Positions 37,553 to 48,821 are shown, counted from the first letter of the stretch. The stretch: DNA of 64,000 nucleotides from Amylostereum areolatum (GCA_012932865.1 SAXG01000023.1:313559-377558); one strand, 5' to 3'. Notes: generated by a model not told the origin, from the letters alone. Translations and numbers: made by a program.

Positions 37553-37692
37553 GTCAGAGAGGAGGGTTGTGCAGGGGTTTTGTCGTGTCTTTTTGCCTCT
37601 GACTTTAATCTCCGCTTGGTTCCTTCCGTTAGCCTATCCCTCGGTCCCATCCTCATATCTCTCAAAACCCCTGCACAACCTCACTCTCTGAC
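37553..37692. repeat. Fold-back element with about 30-bp inverted ends
   Basis: 37553-37582 and 37663-37692 are imperfect inverted repeats (about 28 of 30 positions) separated by 80 bp, as in a small MITE-like element. It sits at the end of the dispersed repeat shared with 17122-17160. No clear target duplication. Confidence 0.6.
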
Positions 37693-37863
37693 ATCTGGGA
37701 ACGAGACTAGAGCCTTCACAGCATCAAGCCACTCTCATCTCCAACATGTGATGCTCCGCAGTCGTAGGCGGTGCTGCAACGCCATCTGACGCCATTCTGA
37801 GCTGCATCTTCGTAACAACTGGTGCTACAAAACTGCCGGGCGCTTGATCCCACACTGCCTCAT

Positions 37864-38234
37864 GTCACGGATCACCTCAATCCTTTCCCTTTTCATTGCA
37901 TTGCATTCAGTCACATGATTACATTTCCCATGACATGACATCGTCAGCCTGACTCCTCTTATCTTTCCATCTATGACATCATCGCTCCGGACCACGTCCT
38001 CCCCCTTCCCTTTCCTTATTGTTCTCTCCCGCTTGCACCATTCTCGCATCATCGATCCTATACATATATAAGGCTCTCCTCTGCGTCCCTTTTCCTTAGA
38101 TCGTCCTCTTCGTTCCCCACATACTGCTTCGGCCCTACGCCTGGACTTGGACCCTCTCCTGCCAATCCATCCTCCTTTCTCTCTCTCTTTGGGTGACTTG
38201 GGTGATCTGCCAGTTGCTGGACCGATCCCTAACA
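37864..38234 (+). repeat. 5' LTR of relict C
   Basis: 371 bp with TG/CA ends. TATATAAG near 38065; predicted transcript start near 38098 (33 nt on). Confidence 0.8.
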
Positions 38235-38236
38235 CT

Positions 38237-38246
38237 AGGACGATCT
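38237..38246 (+). promoter_or_regulatory. Self-priming PBS, relict C
   Basis: AGGACGATCT, 2 nt after the LTR, exactly complementary to AGATCGTCCT at 38098-38107. The sequence differs from those of A and B but the pairing and spacing are conserved, which is compensatory evidence for function. Confidence 0.78.
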
Positions 38247-38286
38247 TCCCCACACCCACTTCACCACATCCCTTGCCGTCTTTACG

Positions 38287-38844
38287 ACGTTAAATCCCCC
38301 ATCCTGGAACCACTCGATCAACCGATCTTCATTGCATTCAACCTCCAAACCTTCAACTCCAACCGCGACGCTCCCTTCCCTTGGCCTCGAGAAGACGCCG
38401 TCACTGTCGATCGCCTACGTGCCCTTGAGCTCCTCTGCAAAGAGCACACCTGGAAAGTCCACCCCGTCAACTGCCGCATTTACGAGTGGCGCTGGAACCA
38501 TGGTCACAGTAGGCAGACGATCCTCTGCCTCTACGCTCGCATTGTTGTGCGCTTCAATATAGATCAGAACCGCTTCGAGTTTTCCATCCATTCCCCCACC
38601 TGGCACACCTGTTCCAACACCCATCTGCCACCATCACTCGTCCGTCAAAAGCTTCCCCACTGTCTATAACTTTGCCCTCCCTACGCCCGAATCTACTCCG
38701 CCACTACCACTTCGTAGAACGATCACCAGCCGCAAGGAGCTGCAACAGCGTCGTCATCAGCACAAGATCTGCCAGGCTCTCAAAGCCTCCTACCTCACCG
38801 CTCGCCTCTTAGGCCGTCGCCCCATTGCGGCGGACTTTTTCTAG
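38287..38844 (+). pseudogene. Decayed ORF0 of relict C
   Basis: Homologous to element B ORF0 (INCRIYEWRW-like segment; end GRRPIAADFF-TAG). The start codon is ACG instead of ATG and the frame is broken at least once, near 38640. It is useful mainly as an out-group for B. Confidence 0.75.
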
Positions 38845-39437
38845 ACACCACCATCGCTTCCGAATCCTCCCCCCGTGCCACCACTCCAGACTTCCCTCTC
38901 GGCTTCACTCATGGAGCTAACCCAGGCGAGTACTATGCCCTCACCCTCGGTGGACGACGAACCGTACATTGGACACACGATGACGGAGTCACTGCCCAGT
39001 GGTACTTCAACGACGAGGAAGGTTTCCCTTACGTCGAACAGACTGATATCGACGTTGCGGCGCAGGAGCACGACCGTATCTATAACCCCCAGACCCCCAA
39101 ACGAGAAGAAGTCGCCACTGCTCCTCAAGAAGAAGGCTCCCCTCCACCTCCACCGCAACGAGACCAGCCTTGGTCTGTTCCCCTTGGTATCAGATTCGAC
39201 GAGCGTACAAAGAAGTGGTACGCCTACAAGAAGAACGGACGCGCAGTCGTAGAGTGGTATCCCAGCTTCTACGACGCAGATGTTGATCGTTGGACCTGGG
39301 CCACAGGTGAAAAACCATTCCTCTTAGACGAAGAACTCGAGGTCACTGCAGAAGCATTCTACAGGATCACTCTTGCACACAACAAACGTGTCACGTCCTT
39401 CCGCAATGCACTCGCAGTTCCCCTGCCCCCCTCTACC
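38845..39437 (+). pseudogene. Pre-gag frame of relict C
   Basis: The frame starting near 38883 encodes QWYFNDEEGFPYVEQ and KWYAYKKNGRAVVEWYP, matching the B pre-gag region, and is open to about 39475 without the TGA found in B. Similarity is lost after PLPPS near 39437. Confidence 0.6.
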
Positions 39438-39669
39438 CCGCATCAGCAACTTGACACATTGAGTTGGAGAGTTTGATGACAATTGATAGACAGTTAGCTT
39501 CTTCCGCGGTTTGGCCAGTTAAGGAAACTCCGGTAAACTCGGCAACTTCTCGCACCTTGCCGCGCGTGCCTTGGGATTTGCCCGAAGGCTAAATCAAACC
39601 TGCCCTAAAGCCATTTAACTGTGGGATAGCTGACTCACTCATACGGCTACTTCACTCACCGTGCCAGCG
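39438..39669. other. No feature recognised
   Basis: Short unique stretch between relict C and the minisatellite. Confidence 0.4.
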
Positions 39670-40500
39670 CACACCTTCTCTCATCACTCCCACCACCACT
39701 CCCACCCTCGTCGCCCCTCCCTCCCTCCCTACTCCCACCACTGCCTGGGCCTCATCGCCCCGCTACCTTGTCACCCCCCTCACTTTGTCGCCTGCACCCT
39801 CTTGCCACCACCGCCGTCTCGCCCGTGCCGTCTCGCCACCTGCGCTGTCTCGCCACCAAGCCCTCTCACCCACGCCCTCTCACCACCACCGCTCTCTCGC
39901 CCACGCCCTCTCGCCACCCGCACCGTCTCGCCCCCCACGCTGCCCACACCATCTCGCCCCCCACGCCATCTTGCCGCCTGCGCCATCTTGCCGCCTGCGC
40001 CGTCTCGCCTCCCCCTCCGTCTCACCTCCCCCGCCATCTCGCCCGCGCCCTCTTGCTACCACCACTCTCGCCGCCCGCGCTGTCTCACCCCCCCCCCCGC
40101 TATCTTGTCGCCCGCGCCGTCTCGCCGTCCCCACCTTCTTGTCGCCCGCACCATCCCCGCCGTCTCGCCACCCCCTCCCTCTTGCCCACGCCCTCTCGCC
40201 ACCCGCGCCTTCTCACTACCACCGCCCGCACTGTCTCGCCCCTCTCCCCCTCCCCGCCGCCGTCTTGTCGCCTGCGCCATCTCACCGTCCCCGCCATCTT
40301 GTCGCCCATGCCGCCCCCGCCGTCTCGCCCCTCCCCACGCCGTCTCGCCGCCCCCCGCCGTCTTGCCCCTCCCCACGCCGTCTCACCGCCCCCGCCATCT
40401 TGTCACCACCGCCGTCTCGCCCACGCTGTCTCGCCGCCCCCACCGTCTCGCTGCCCCCGTTGTCTTGTCACACTGCCGTGTTGTCTCCCTGCTGTCTTTT
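39670..40500. repeat. Large GC-rich minisatellite (CGCCGTCTCGCC-type)
   Basis: About 830 bp of degenerate repeats on the theme CCGCCGTCTCGCCACC with CCTCTCGCC variants. It keeps long frames open on both strands (298, 279 and 251 codons), all low-complexity, which are not taken as genes. Different unit from the 21880-22260 array. Confidence 0.85.
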
Positions 40501-40804
40501 ACCCTACCCTGCTACCCCAGTTGCCCTATTTTTGTTATGATATTGTGCACAATATAACTTGTTTGGTCATCATCATATTGTGTGATTGTGGGTCTACAAG
40601 CAAATAAGAAATTCAAAGGTGTAGGTTGGAGGTGTGTTGGTAGGTACTTGGTCCCTAGTTTACCTAGGTTATGCTTCAATTGCTGTTCAGTTGACCAACC
40701 GCCCAATGAATACGTAGGTTTCAGACCATTTTCGAAGTTTGGGTGTTTCACCTGTTTCATAGGTTGTACAACTTGACAACTAGCCAAAACATGCCTTAAC
40801 CCAA
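40501..40804. other. AT-rich stretch with perfect palindrome
   Basis: 40540-40555 is a perfect 16-bp palindrome, ATATTGTGCACAATAT. No gene seen. Confidence 0.5.
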
Positions 40805-41050
40805 TGTGTTAGATTGCTGATGTTCTCGCGAGCTTGTGCGAGAGTAAGACCGGCCGTCATCCACCGTTCAATAGCAAGACGCTCGATTTGCGCTTCGGGA
40901 GTCTTGTCGGGAACATCCCGAGTGAGCACGCAGAAGTGCATATCGTTCATTGGCATAATATTCGGATGCCGCTTCTGGGCGAATCGCGTGTAGTGGTCGC
41001 GATAGCTTTCATAGCAGGTCTGTGTTTGGCGAGCCTTAGGAGGACCGTGT
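40805..41050 (-). pseudogene. Fragment of the tandem three-exon family (copy 0)
   Basis: The minus strand encodes CYESYRDHYTRFAQKRHPN and RDVPDKTPEAQIERLA, matching exon 2 of the complete copies at 41197-42102 and 45596-46502, with no exon 3 downstream. A truncated relict. Confidence 0.7.
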
Positions 41051-41196
41051 TACATAAAATACCTAGCCGCGACGCCATCCACATGCTCTTCCACCATCCA
41101 AGCGCAGAAAGCCATCATATTACTCAGAAACTGCTTACATGGATCAGAGTCAACTTTATTGGCAAGATCATAGCGACGACGGCGAATAGAGCGGCG

Positions 41197-42102
41197 TTAG
41201 ATGCTCGCAGGAGAAACCGATATGATCTGAGCATCCTCCAGCCAGTAAGGAGCTGGTTGGGGCACGGGTCGCGTCGGGATAGTAAAGTACACGTCCTTGA
41301 GACCCTCGCATACCAGCCTGTAGGACGCGCCCTCCGTAACCAAGTATTTCTCTTGTCCAGGACTGATCTTGTTACGGTCCACTCCAAATGCAACCTCCGC
41401 AGACTGACACTTTCCCGAGAACAACGGGAGCCACCACATGTTCAGCTGAGGAACCGCCCATAGCTCGAAGTCTCTAGGCGAGTTGACGGGTTCACGAGTG
41501 GCCTTGTCGACGAAGTCGAGGCAGTATTTGTGCTTGTGTGCGAGACCCTTCCCCCAGACACAGATATCGAGCTTGGTATCCGGAAGGGGCAGGTAATGAA
41601 CCTCTTCCTCTCCAGGTTCAGGTTTCAACTGCAGCGAACCGTTAGCTACTAGTTGAACGACGATCGTGTCAAGGCCGCTGCACGCACTCCGTAGACCGTT
41701 GCACGCTGATCAAGGCGATCCTTCACCTCGCTGAGAACCTTCTCACGGGCTTGCGCGAGAGTCAGGCCGGCTCTTGTCCGCTCCTTCGCCAGACGCTCGA
41801 TGCGTGCCTCGGGAGTCTTGTCGGGAGTGTCCCGGGCGAGCATGAAGAGGTGCATATCATTCTTGGGTGTGATATTTGGATATCGCTTCTGAACGGTGCG
41901 CGTAAAATGTTCACGATAGGTTTCGTACGCAGGCTGCGTGGGGTGTGCTTTGGGGGGAGCGACTACGTCGCGGGGACTGGCATTGATAACATCGCGACGC
42001 TGTGACTAGCGCAGGTTGGCATTCTGTTAAGCATACTGCATGACAAGGCAAACTCACGGAAGTTTTTTTGTGTCTACTCGCTCCAGTTGTAGGCTTAGGC
42101 AT
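41197..42102 (-). CDS. Tandem family protein, copy 1 (unknown function)
   Basis: Three exons: 42102-42058, 42005-41688 and 41628-41197, all with GT-AG borders and consistent phase, giving 264 residues. Exon 1 encodes a short basic N terminus (MPKPTTGASRHKK). Exon 2 has a Tyr/Arg-rich helix region (YETYREHFTRTVQKRYPN) and RIERLAKERTRAGLTLAQAR, probably helical. Exon 3 is a beta-rich domain (FELWAVPQLNMWWLP, RPVPQPAPYWLEDAQ) rich in Pro and aromatic residues. No signal peptide or known family recognised. One of a local array with copies 0, 2 and 3; copy 3 at 45596-46502 is its closest relative. Confidence 0.75.
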
Positions 42103-43453
42103 GTTGGAAGGAAGAGAGGTGAGAGAGTCCAGAAGGGGGACTTGTTGAACAATGAACGTGCCCGGGTTGAATTTGAGCACGTGCACCGAACAATGGCGAT
42201 AGCGTCATTGTGACTCTCCAGACTACATTACATAGAGTGAAGGATGCTCACACTGTTGCGTTTCATGATCGTAAGGAATTGGCGGGGGGAGTCAGATCGT
42301 CGTTTGAGAACTTGTTCGACGTCGACTCGATTCGCCGATACATCACGATCACATGAATCATGATCGTTTTTAGCCACGGAGGACAGAACACTACCTGCTC
42401 GTCTCGTCAGTGTTCGTTAAAGACTCGGCCTCCAGTCCAACGGAGGACTTCAACCACCCATTGACCATCTCCCATATTGCAGCCGTTGAAACCGAGTTGG
42501 AGCATCATGCACGATGCTTTGCGTTGCACGAAGCGTGACCGTTATGCAGGAATAATACTGATGATGTTTTGATATAGTAATACATAGAAAGACATGTAGT
42601 ACAATTCGGCAGAGGCGACAACGTGATAACAATAATGTGGACAGCAAAATGGGACGACGAAAGATAGAATTCATGCCATCGAAGGCGTGAAAGAGTGAAC
42701 CTCAGCGTTCTCGAGCCAGTATGGCGGTGGCTGAGGAACGGGCCTTCTGGGCACGGTGAAACACACGTCCTTGTGGCCCTTGCGCACCAGCCTGTACGAC
42801 GCCCCCTCCGAAACACAAAACTTCTCATCCCCAGGAGTGATCTTGTTACTTGCAATCCCGAACGCGTTATCCGCGGACTGACACCGCCCCGTTGAAGATG
42901 GCAGCCACCATGCATTTAGCTGAGGGACGGCCCATAGCTCGAAGTCGGCAGGTGAGTTGATGGGCTTTCGCGTGGTCCTGTCGATGAAGTCAAGGCAGTA
43001 CATGTGCACATGCACCAGGCCTTTCCCCCAGACGCGGATGTCAAGCGGAGAGTTCGGGAGGGGGAGGTAGTGGACGTCTTCCTCATCGGGTGATTCGGGC
43101 TTCAACTAAACCATGTCATGGACGCGTGAGGAATTTGTAGGGCGTGACATGCGATTTGGAGAACGTACCCCGTAGACCGTCGCTCTTTGGTTCATGAAAT
43201 TTGTCGTTCTGTCGCGGAATCTTTTGCGCGCTTGTTTCATGGTTTCCCCAGGTTTACGAATGAGCTTCGCGCGGTTTGCGATTCGCTCTTCTGGGGTTTC
43301 GGAAAGGTTCTTCGCGAGGATTTAGAGGTGGACATCGTCCTTCGGGGTGATATTTGGGTGGTTCTTCTTGGCGAGGCGCGTGTAGAGAGCGCGATGCGTC
43401 CTCTCGTCCGATAGCGCGATATGAGGGGGGGCACTCTCGCGTGGGCGACCGTG

Positions 43454-43759
43454 TGTCAAGAACGACCGACTAAGGAATGCATCCAATAGCCTTCTAAGTC
43501 GCGACACAGGCAGTGGCTCAGAGGAAGGGGGAATCAGGGAATAAAGGGAGAACAGTACATTGCACTCTAAGCCGGTAAAGACTAGGAGGAAAGACTAAGG
43601 AACTAGATACATGCAGGCCAGCTATATATACTAGGGAGGGGATGTGCACAGACCAAGGGGCACATCAGCGATGCCATCAAAGGGGATTGATCCACAGGTG
43701 TGAGATCAGATAGCGCAAGAAAGCAAGGAAAAAGCGGAGCAAAAGGGCGAACCGTGACA
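43454..43759 (-). repeat. 3' LTR of element D
   Basis: 306 bp, same as 44409-44714. Confidence 0.93.
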
Positions 43760-44396
43760 ATACCCCCGCTTCAAGGTTCGACGACCCGGCAAACAAAACA
43801 AGTAAAACAAGTAAAAAAAAAGGTCCAAAATACCAATTCTAGCACCATCCTTCAGGCGTCCAAGTCGAGGTCGAAGTCGAGCAGTTTATAGCCTCATGCA
43901 GGAGGGGTCGCAGCTAAGCAATCAAGGTTCAGGCTATAGCCGCCGAAGCGGCCAGTGCAAACTCCTGCCAACCCGATGCATTGCCGATGCTCCTCATCTC
44001 CATTAGTGCCACATAGAGCTCAGCAAACCAGTGCCAACCATGCGCAGCGAGTGGGCTACTTTCCGCTTACCCCGCTGGCTTTGACAGTGATCCACATCGC
44101 CGTCTGCCACAGTAACAGTTCTGAATTGCGAAGCAGTTATGCACCATGCTCAGGGTGATCACGTGGGGGTCTGGTGGTCTGGGTGGGGGTCTGGTGCGCG
44201 CGGTGTCCAAAATTCTAAGTCCGATGATGTCAGCGATGGGGGAGCGATAAGCTGATTAAACCTGATAGCAGTATTTAACGTCTAGCAATAGACGGTCGCG
44301 CATGGTCTGTGGTGCAAGGCAGACGAGCGATGGGGGACGAGGGGTCATAGAACGAGTGGAAGTGCATCAAAAGCGTCGCGAGGTAGAAGTAAGAAG

Positions 44397-44406
44397 AGTC
44401 TTTCCT
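44397..44406 (-). promoter_or_regulatory. Self-priming PBS, element D
   Basis: Two nt from the 5' LTR. AGGAAAGACT in RNA sense, perfectly complementary to the predicted transcript start AGTCTTTCCT (44551-44542), 34 nt from the TATATATA box that begins at 44585. Confidence 0.8.
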
Positions 44407-44408
44407 AA

Positions 44409-44714
44409 TGTCAAGAACGACCGACTAAGGAATGCATCCAATAGCCTTCTAAGTCGCGACACAGGCAGTGGCTCAGAGGAAGGGGGAATCAGGGAATAAA
44501 GGGAGAACAGTACATTGCACTCTAAGCCGGTAAAGACTAGGAGGAAAGACTAAGGAACTAGATACATGCAGGCCAGCTATATATACTAGGGAGGGGATGT
44601 GCACAGACCAAGGGGCACATCAGCGATGCCATCAAAGGGGATTGATCCACAGGTGTGAGATCAGATAGCGCAAGAAAGCAAGGAAAAAGCGGAGCAAAAG
44701 GGCGAACCGTGACA
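44409..44714 (-). repeat. 5' LTR of element D
   Basis: 306 bp with TATA (44585-44578) and predicted start 44551. Confidence 0.93.
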
Positions 44715-45021
44715 CCGTGTACTATCGTCTGGCAACGTCGGACTCATCGTTAGCTTGGGAGCCACTAGTCATCAGCCAAGGAAGGATATGAGCAAACCAT
44801 GTCTGATAGATGCCTGACTGCGCCTGTCGTCTGCTTGGGCATTGTTGTCGGAATATTTATATGTAGTGAGAAGGAGGATGAGAAGACGTTGAACGTTGAG
44901 GACGTTGAGGCCTGACTCTGAGGCCTGAGGCCTGAAGGCGCTGTGACATGTGACATATCGTCGGAGCCGGCCTTGAGTCTAGAGTCTGAGACACTGGATA
45001 CACTGCCAGCATAACCAAATA

Positions 45022-45248
45022 ATTCTCCGGATAAAATGCTGACTTTAAGCGCGTGTTTAGTTTAACTATGTTCAGACTTAACTCCTAAACAAGATATTGA
45101 AGATATTTAAAATATTTTGAGGATATCTCCCATTGGTCCAGAAACAGTTAAAATAAAGTCAAGGTTTATCCAGTGTTTTCTCTAAGAGTCAAGTCTGATT
45201 ATAGTTAAACAAAGTTCATGCTTAAAGTCAGGATTTTGTCCGGATAAT
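45022..45248. mobile_element. MITE with about 45-bp inverted ends and TA duplication
   Basis: Ends read ATTNTCCGGAYAAAATNCTG inward from both sides; the imperfect inverted repeat continues to about 45068 and 45202. TA dinucleotides at 45020-45021 and 45249-45250 fit a Tc1/mariner-type target duplication. AT-rich interior, no ORF. Confidence 0.7.
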
Positions 45249-45595
45249 TATCTGGTCATGCCGGCAGGGATATCAGGCAGAAGGCTCCTGTGAGGAATGG
45301 GGACCAACCGTGAGTTATACCTGATTCTTTTCGCGCACGTTATATCTTTCGGCATGTTAGGCGGACGTTCCTGCGCGGAACGAAAGGTTGTCATGTAACC
45401 CGGATTTGGATCCGCGAGCCACGTGGACAGAACAATGGGCGTTAGGGATATTTCGTCATGGTGAAGGCATATAAGTACAGGGATATGTACATGTGAGATA
45501 CAAATACTGAGGTACATAATAACATCAACAAAATGGAGTGGCGATAGCAAATGAAGATAGCGGATGATGAGTACTGAGTGACGTTCGATGAAATG

Positions 45596-46502
45596 CTAGG
45601 GGTTCGCAGAGGAAAATGATATGATCTGCGCATCTTCCAGCCAGTAAGGAGCTGGTTGAGGCACGGGCCTCATTGGAATGGTGAAGAATACGTCCTTGAG
45701 ACCCTTACGTACCAGCCTGTAGGACGCGCCCTCCGTTACCAGATACTTCTCTTGTCCAGGACTGATCTTGTTACGGTCCACTCCAAATGCAACCTCCGCA
45801 GACTGACACTTTCCCGAGAACGACGGGAGCCACCACATATTCAGCTGAGGAACCGCCCATAGCTCGAAGTCTCTAGGCGAGTTGACGGGTTCACGAGTGG
45901 CCTTGTCGACGAAGTCGAGGCAGTATTTGTGCTTGTGTGCGAGACCCTTCCCCCAGACACGGATATCGAGCTTGGTATCCGGAAGGGGCAGGTAATGAAC
46001 CTCTTCCTCCCCAGGTTCGGGTTTCAACTGCAGAGAATCGTTAGCTTGTTAAACTACGATCACGTCAACGCCACTGCACGTACCCCGTAGACCGTTGCCC
46101 GCTGCTCAAGTCGGTCATTCAACTCGCTGAGGACCTTCTTGCGGGCTTGCGCGAGAGTAAGGCCAGTCCTTGTCCGCTCTTTAGCGAGACGTTCAATGCG
46201 CGCCTCGGGAGTTTTGTCGGGAGTGTCCCTGGCGAGCATGAAGAGGTGCATGTCGTTCTTGGGCGTGATGTTTGGATGTCGCTTTTGAACAATGCGCGTA
46301 AAATGTTCGCGATAGGTTTCGTACGCAGGCTGCGCGGGGCGGGCTTTGGGAGGAGTAATTACGCGGGGACTGGCTTGGATAGCATCGCGTCGCTGTGACT
46401 AACGCGGGTTGATTTTCCGGTAAACACGCGACCAAGCACTCGCTAAGATAAACTCACGACAGTGGTTCTCCTCCTGGTCGCACCAGTTGTAGATTTGGAC
46501 AT
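45596..46502 (-). CDS. Tandem family protein, copy 3 (unknown function)
   Basis: Exons 46502-46458, 46398-46084 and 46027-45596 give 263 residues. Same architecture as copy 1 and over 90% similar in exon 3. Intron 1 (GTGAGT...TTAG) and intron 2 (GTACGT...CTGCAG) are each about 56 nt. Acts as the reference for reading the broken copies. No predicted targeting signal; function unknown. Confidence 0.78.
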
Positions 46503-47326
46503 CTTGGAAGAGGTATGCGAGAGCTCCAATACGAGGTGGTGGATGTGGATGGTTTTGGAGGAGGACGCCTGAGGTCCGACGCCTGCCACCGTATTTGCTC
46601 TTATTTGTTCCATCTGATCACGTGGGCGGCGACAATATCCATTCTTGCCTATTGTTCGCCTTTTCGAGGAGACAGTGACCCACAGCCTGCACAATGGAGA
46701 AAGATGGTATATAGTGCATATAATGGAAGTGAACCCTTTGGCGACCCGTTTTCCCCTCCTTTCCAGCTACTACTTGCTACTAGGGAGGCACCGCTTCAGT
46801 TCTCCGACATCGTCCAAAGGCGCCGGCACAGGCCGACACACTTCTCTCGCATTAACTTTGCCTTTATAGAGGCAGTTCGGCCAGTGGTTTATTGGTAATT
46901 GTATCACTGCGTGCTCTACTCTCTGCTCTCGGAGGACAAATCCAAGAGGTGCGTGCTCGGCTGTGAGCAGATGCAGAGTCTGGGTTGACCATTCTCTACT
47001 AGTGCTAACAGCTACCAAGTACCCCTCATCTCCGAGTCGATACGACACATCTAGGTTGTCGTCGTCGACATACCCTCAACTCGTCAAGATTAGTCGCCGG
47101 GTTTCTACCCCGAATCTTTACAGCCTATCAACATTTCATCACCGACACATTGCAATCCGATCGTCGCGTGCTTTTGTCTTCAGTGACTGCCAGTGGACTA
47201 GCATCAAGTCTTCTACGTTTCCGGAAACTGTAACGGTAAGTATCTCCCTCAACGTTCAAATATTTGTTATATGACTGTTTGTCTACCAGAGCTAACCGCT
47301 GCATCCGAACGCAATACCTGTAGGTA
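46503..47326. other. Intergenic region between divergent genes
   Basis: Separates copy 3 (minus) from the acidic-protein gene (plus), so it should contain both promoters. A frame at 46515-46898 has no recognisable content. Confidence 0.4.
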
Positions 47327-48184
47327 ATGTATCCTAGTCACAACTTACTCGTGTACGGATCTCTGATCGTGTGTAGTCGTCTTTATCCAGTCTCTATGCC
47401 ACCATACTATGGCCTTCTCGGTGCCTCGAGCGCACGAAAGGAACAGCAAAAAGCAGCAGACATCTACCTCGTGCACCGTTTTGATGACGAAGGTGATTTG
47501 AAACTAAGAGTCGTTTTCACGTGCCCCGAAAGGGGCATGGGCTTCGTTTACGTTCAACATGCTTTCGTACCGGAACCTGAAGACGGAGACGATGAAGACG
47601 ATGACCAGGATGGACAATATGAAGAGGAAGATGATGAAGAGGGAGAAGAAGAAGAGGGCTACAATGCCGATACCGAGGGCGAGGACAACGACAGCGAAGA
47701 AGATGGATATCAGGACGAGGAAGGAGAGGATGGCCGCGAGGAGGGTGAGGGCCGGGACGGGGACAACGAGGAGGAAGGCGGCGAGGACGAGGAGGAGGGG
47801 GAGGTCGACGACGATGACGACGATGCGGACGATCAAGAAGAGCTTCACTGGCTGATGGAGCCTGCCAATGCTGGTCACATTCTGGTCCGGGACTATGGGC
47901 AAGCTGACGTGCCACCGAATCCGAACCCTCCTCCCCAACCCATTACGGACTGGGTAATAGACGGAGTCTTGACTGCAGGGTATGACGTTCCATGGGACCA
48001 CGACGTCGTCACAACAAACCTCTACCAACCAACTCTTCACTATCATCAGCACGAGAGAAGGCTCAAGAAGCACGGTACACAACCACCTCCAATCCTGCCG
48101 CAGAATAGAGGCAAGCATCACGAAATTCAAATGCTCAAGTATGGATCACAGGTCCAACTCTTCCGCAGGTCTACGAAGCCTTAG
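47327..48184 (+). CDS. Very acidic hypothetical protein
   Basis: 285 residues from the ATG at 47327, or 262 from the ATG at 47396. About residues 85-168 are almost continuous Asp/Glu with some Gly, Tyr and Arg. The N-terminal part (ADIYLVHRFDDEGDLKLRVVF) and the C-terminal Pro/His-rich part look folded or at least non-repetitive. No family recognised. Acid tracts of this kind are common in nuclear histone- or ribosome-assembly factors, but that is not evidence of function here. A donor-like GTGAGT follows at 48201, so a longer 3' structure is possible. Confidence 0.55.
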   Translation: MYPSHNLLVYGSLIVCSRLYPVSMPPYYGLLGASSARKEQQKAADIYLVHRFDDEGDLKLRVVFTCPERGMGFVYVQHAFVPEPEDGDDEDDDQDGQYEEEDDEEGEEEEGYNADTEGEDNDSEEDGYQDEEGEDGREEGEGRDGDNEEEGGEDEEEGEVDDDDDDADDQEELHWLMEPANAGHILVRDYGQADVPPNPNPPPQPITDWVIDGVLTAGYDVPWDHDVVTTNLYQPTLHYHQHERRLKKHGTQPPPILPQNRGKHHEIQMLKYGSQVQLFRRSTKP

Positions 48185-48821
48185 AGAATGTGAAACGAAG
48201 GTGAGTTACTCGGCCAGATCATGCGAAGGATCATTTTGTCTAACCTTTCACTGGCCTACAGCGTCAAGCTGCTGAACAAGTGGGCACATGCCACACACGG
48301 AACAATTTCGACGAACCGAGGGAGACGAATGTTGAGTTAACGTTGAACGTTGAACACCCCATTTACTAAAATCTTTGGTGTTGTTATGTAGTCTGTTATT
48401 TTTCTGTCATTCAGACATTAGTTGTATAATTCATGCGTACATTGTCAACGTGATTAGACATCGGTGCTCTGTCGCAGGGATTTAGATATTCAGAGCGTTT
48501 GCAAACTGGACATCGAATCTTATCGATGCTGTGCGGAAGATATCTTCGGACGGTTCTGTCATTTATGTAGGAAGACGAAATTGAGTTTCGAACTTCGAGA
48601 CGTTGAACGAATGCAAGTGTCTTCGGTATACACTGACACAAAAGTTACTTCAAGGCGGGTCACATACAACTCGCACCAGAACATACCTACTAGATTAATA
48701 ACGCGCATACATCCCAGCGAGCATACATCGCGAAGCGCAAAACTCATAAGGCCATAAGTAAGTAAGAAAAAGCGACTTGAGCAAGCGGACAAGACGAGCG
48801 AAACGAAATCCCAACCCTCCC
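48185..48821. other. Intergenic, convergent gene ends
   Basis: 3' ends of the acidic-protein gene (plus) and the phosphoesterase-RRM gene (minus). No other feature seen. Confidence 0.4.

Larger units (their letters stand above)
37864..39437 (+). mobile_element. Relict element C, a B-related chromovirus fragment
   Basis: One 5' LTR (37864-38234, TGTCACGG...CTAACA), PBS, decayed ORF0 and pre-gag region; similarity to B stops just before gag. It shares with B the LTR start, the promoter layout, ORF0 and the Trp/Tyr-rich pre-gag frame, but is well diverged. No gag, pol or 3' LTR follows. Confidence 0.85.
43454..44714 (-). mobile_element. Element D, miniature LTR retrotransposon (TRIM-like)
   Basis: Two 306-bp LTRs that appear identical (43454-43759, 44409-44714) flank a 649-bp interior without coding capacity. 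Perfect 5-bp target duplication CCGTG (43449-43453 and 44715-44719). In element sense (minus) the LTR begins TGTCACGGTTCGCCC, like B and C, and ends TTGACA. It has PBS and purine tract (GCGGGGGTAT next to 43759). Non-autonomous, recently mobile, probably driven by a related chromovirus. Confidence 0.93.
42671..44842 (-). pseudogene. Tandem family copy 2, disrupted by element D
   Basis: Exon 1 (44842-44798, MPKQTTGAVRHLSDM) is separated from the rest of exon 2 by the 1.26-kb element D (43454-44714). Exon 2 resumes at 43448 and reads ...KKNHPNITPKDDVHL, then a TAA (43324-43322) where the other copies have FML. Exon 2 ends at 43169 and exon 3 (43105-42671, 144 residues, FELWAVPQLNAWWLP) is open. 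Two independent lesions, insertion and nonsense codon, make it a pseudogene. Exon 3 is more diverged from copies 1 and 3 than they are from each other. Confidence 0.82.

Noticed and set aside
39661..40557. Long ORFs (up to 298 codons) on the plus strand
   Set aside because: They arise from a GC-rich minisatellite that is open in several frames on both strands and encodes only low-complexity Pro/Ser/Arg sequence.
47504..48130. 208-codon minus-strand ORF, hydrophobic
   Set aside because: It is the complement of Asp/Glu codons of the acidic protein, which gives Val/Ile/Leu runs by chance.
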